DNA of 5,341 nucleotides from Demequinaceae bacterium UBA4004 (GTDB taxonomy: Bacteria; Actinomycetota; Actinomycetes; Actinomycetales; Demequinaceae), in NCBI GenBank assembly GCA_002384765.1, contig DGBM01000008.1:1-5341 (forward strand), read 5' to 3'. The notes beneath the pieces are model-generated. The model saw nothing but the letters and a program-made list of their open reading frames with translations, was not told the origin of the DNA and searched no databases. The translations under genes and the position numbers were made by a program. Numbering within the stretch: the first letter of the stretch is position 1; every line of letters begins with the position of its first letter. Positions 5,320-5,341 of this stretch are shown here, one piece after another.

Positions 5320-5341
5320 GGGGCTGTGGCGCAGTTGGTAG
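5320..5341 (+). tRNA. tRNA 5' end (partial), probably tRNA-Ala
   Basis: The last 22 bases read as the start of a tRNA: acceptor strand GGGGCTG (5320-5326), T8, G9, D-stem GCGC (5329-5332), then a D-loop AGTTGGTA with the conserved A14 and GG pair, and G22 starting the D-stem 3' side. The wording GGGGCT.TGGCGCAGTTGGTAG is typical of actinobacterial tRNA-Ala. The anticodon lies beyond the window, so the amino acid is inferred. Confidence 0.75.

Overview
The window is very GC-rich with dense, partly overlapping genes. Gene content and order point to an actinobacterium (Actinomycetota, perhaps Micrococcales; the genus cannot be fixed from this piece). The best landmark is a gene order that, from memory, matches the Mycobacterium tuberculosis Rv0991c-Rv0996 neighbourhood: zinc-ribbon chaperone, 5-formyl-THF cyclo-ligase, (galU), MoeA1-like protein, RimJ-like acetyltransferase, conserved membrane protein. 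Here galU is absent from its usual place.

Layout. Bases 1-186 hold the C-terminal end of an unrecognised acidic protein on the + strand. It runs head-on into, and overlaps, an FmdB/Ruc-type zinc-ribbon gene (158-418, -). Upstream of that on the same strand is 5-formyltetrahydrofolate cyclo-ligase (428-1057, -). A divergent intergenic region of about 100 bp leads into a + strand block: a MoeA/gephyrin-like protein (1156-2379), an overlapping RimJ-type GNAT (2376-2966), and a three-helix membrane protein with a long disordered tail (3025-4044). A 205-bp gap without a gene follows. Then comes a secreted lipoprotein with two FKBP-like domains (4250-5209), a strong hairpin terminator, a tRNA promoter, and the first 22 bases of a tRNA, probably tRNA-Ala, cut by the window end.

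Most interesting is the pair MoeA-like protein plus membrane protein. In Corynebacterium a MoeA/gephyrin homologue (Glp) and its membrane receptor (GLPR) act in cell division with FtsZ instead of, or beyond, molybdenum cofactor synthesis. This window has the same kind of pair in the same order. The MoeA-like protein has lost several residues normally conserved in true MoeA, so it is better read as a Glp-type scaffold than as a molybdenum insertase. This assignment rests on gene order and residue inspection, not on a search.

Second, the zinc-ribbon gene appears to have its own leaderless promoter, with a near-consensus -10 box built over the stop codon of the cyclo-ligase gene. It could therefore be expressed separately, as would suit a stress chaperone.
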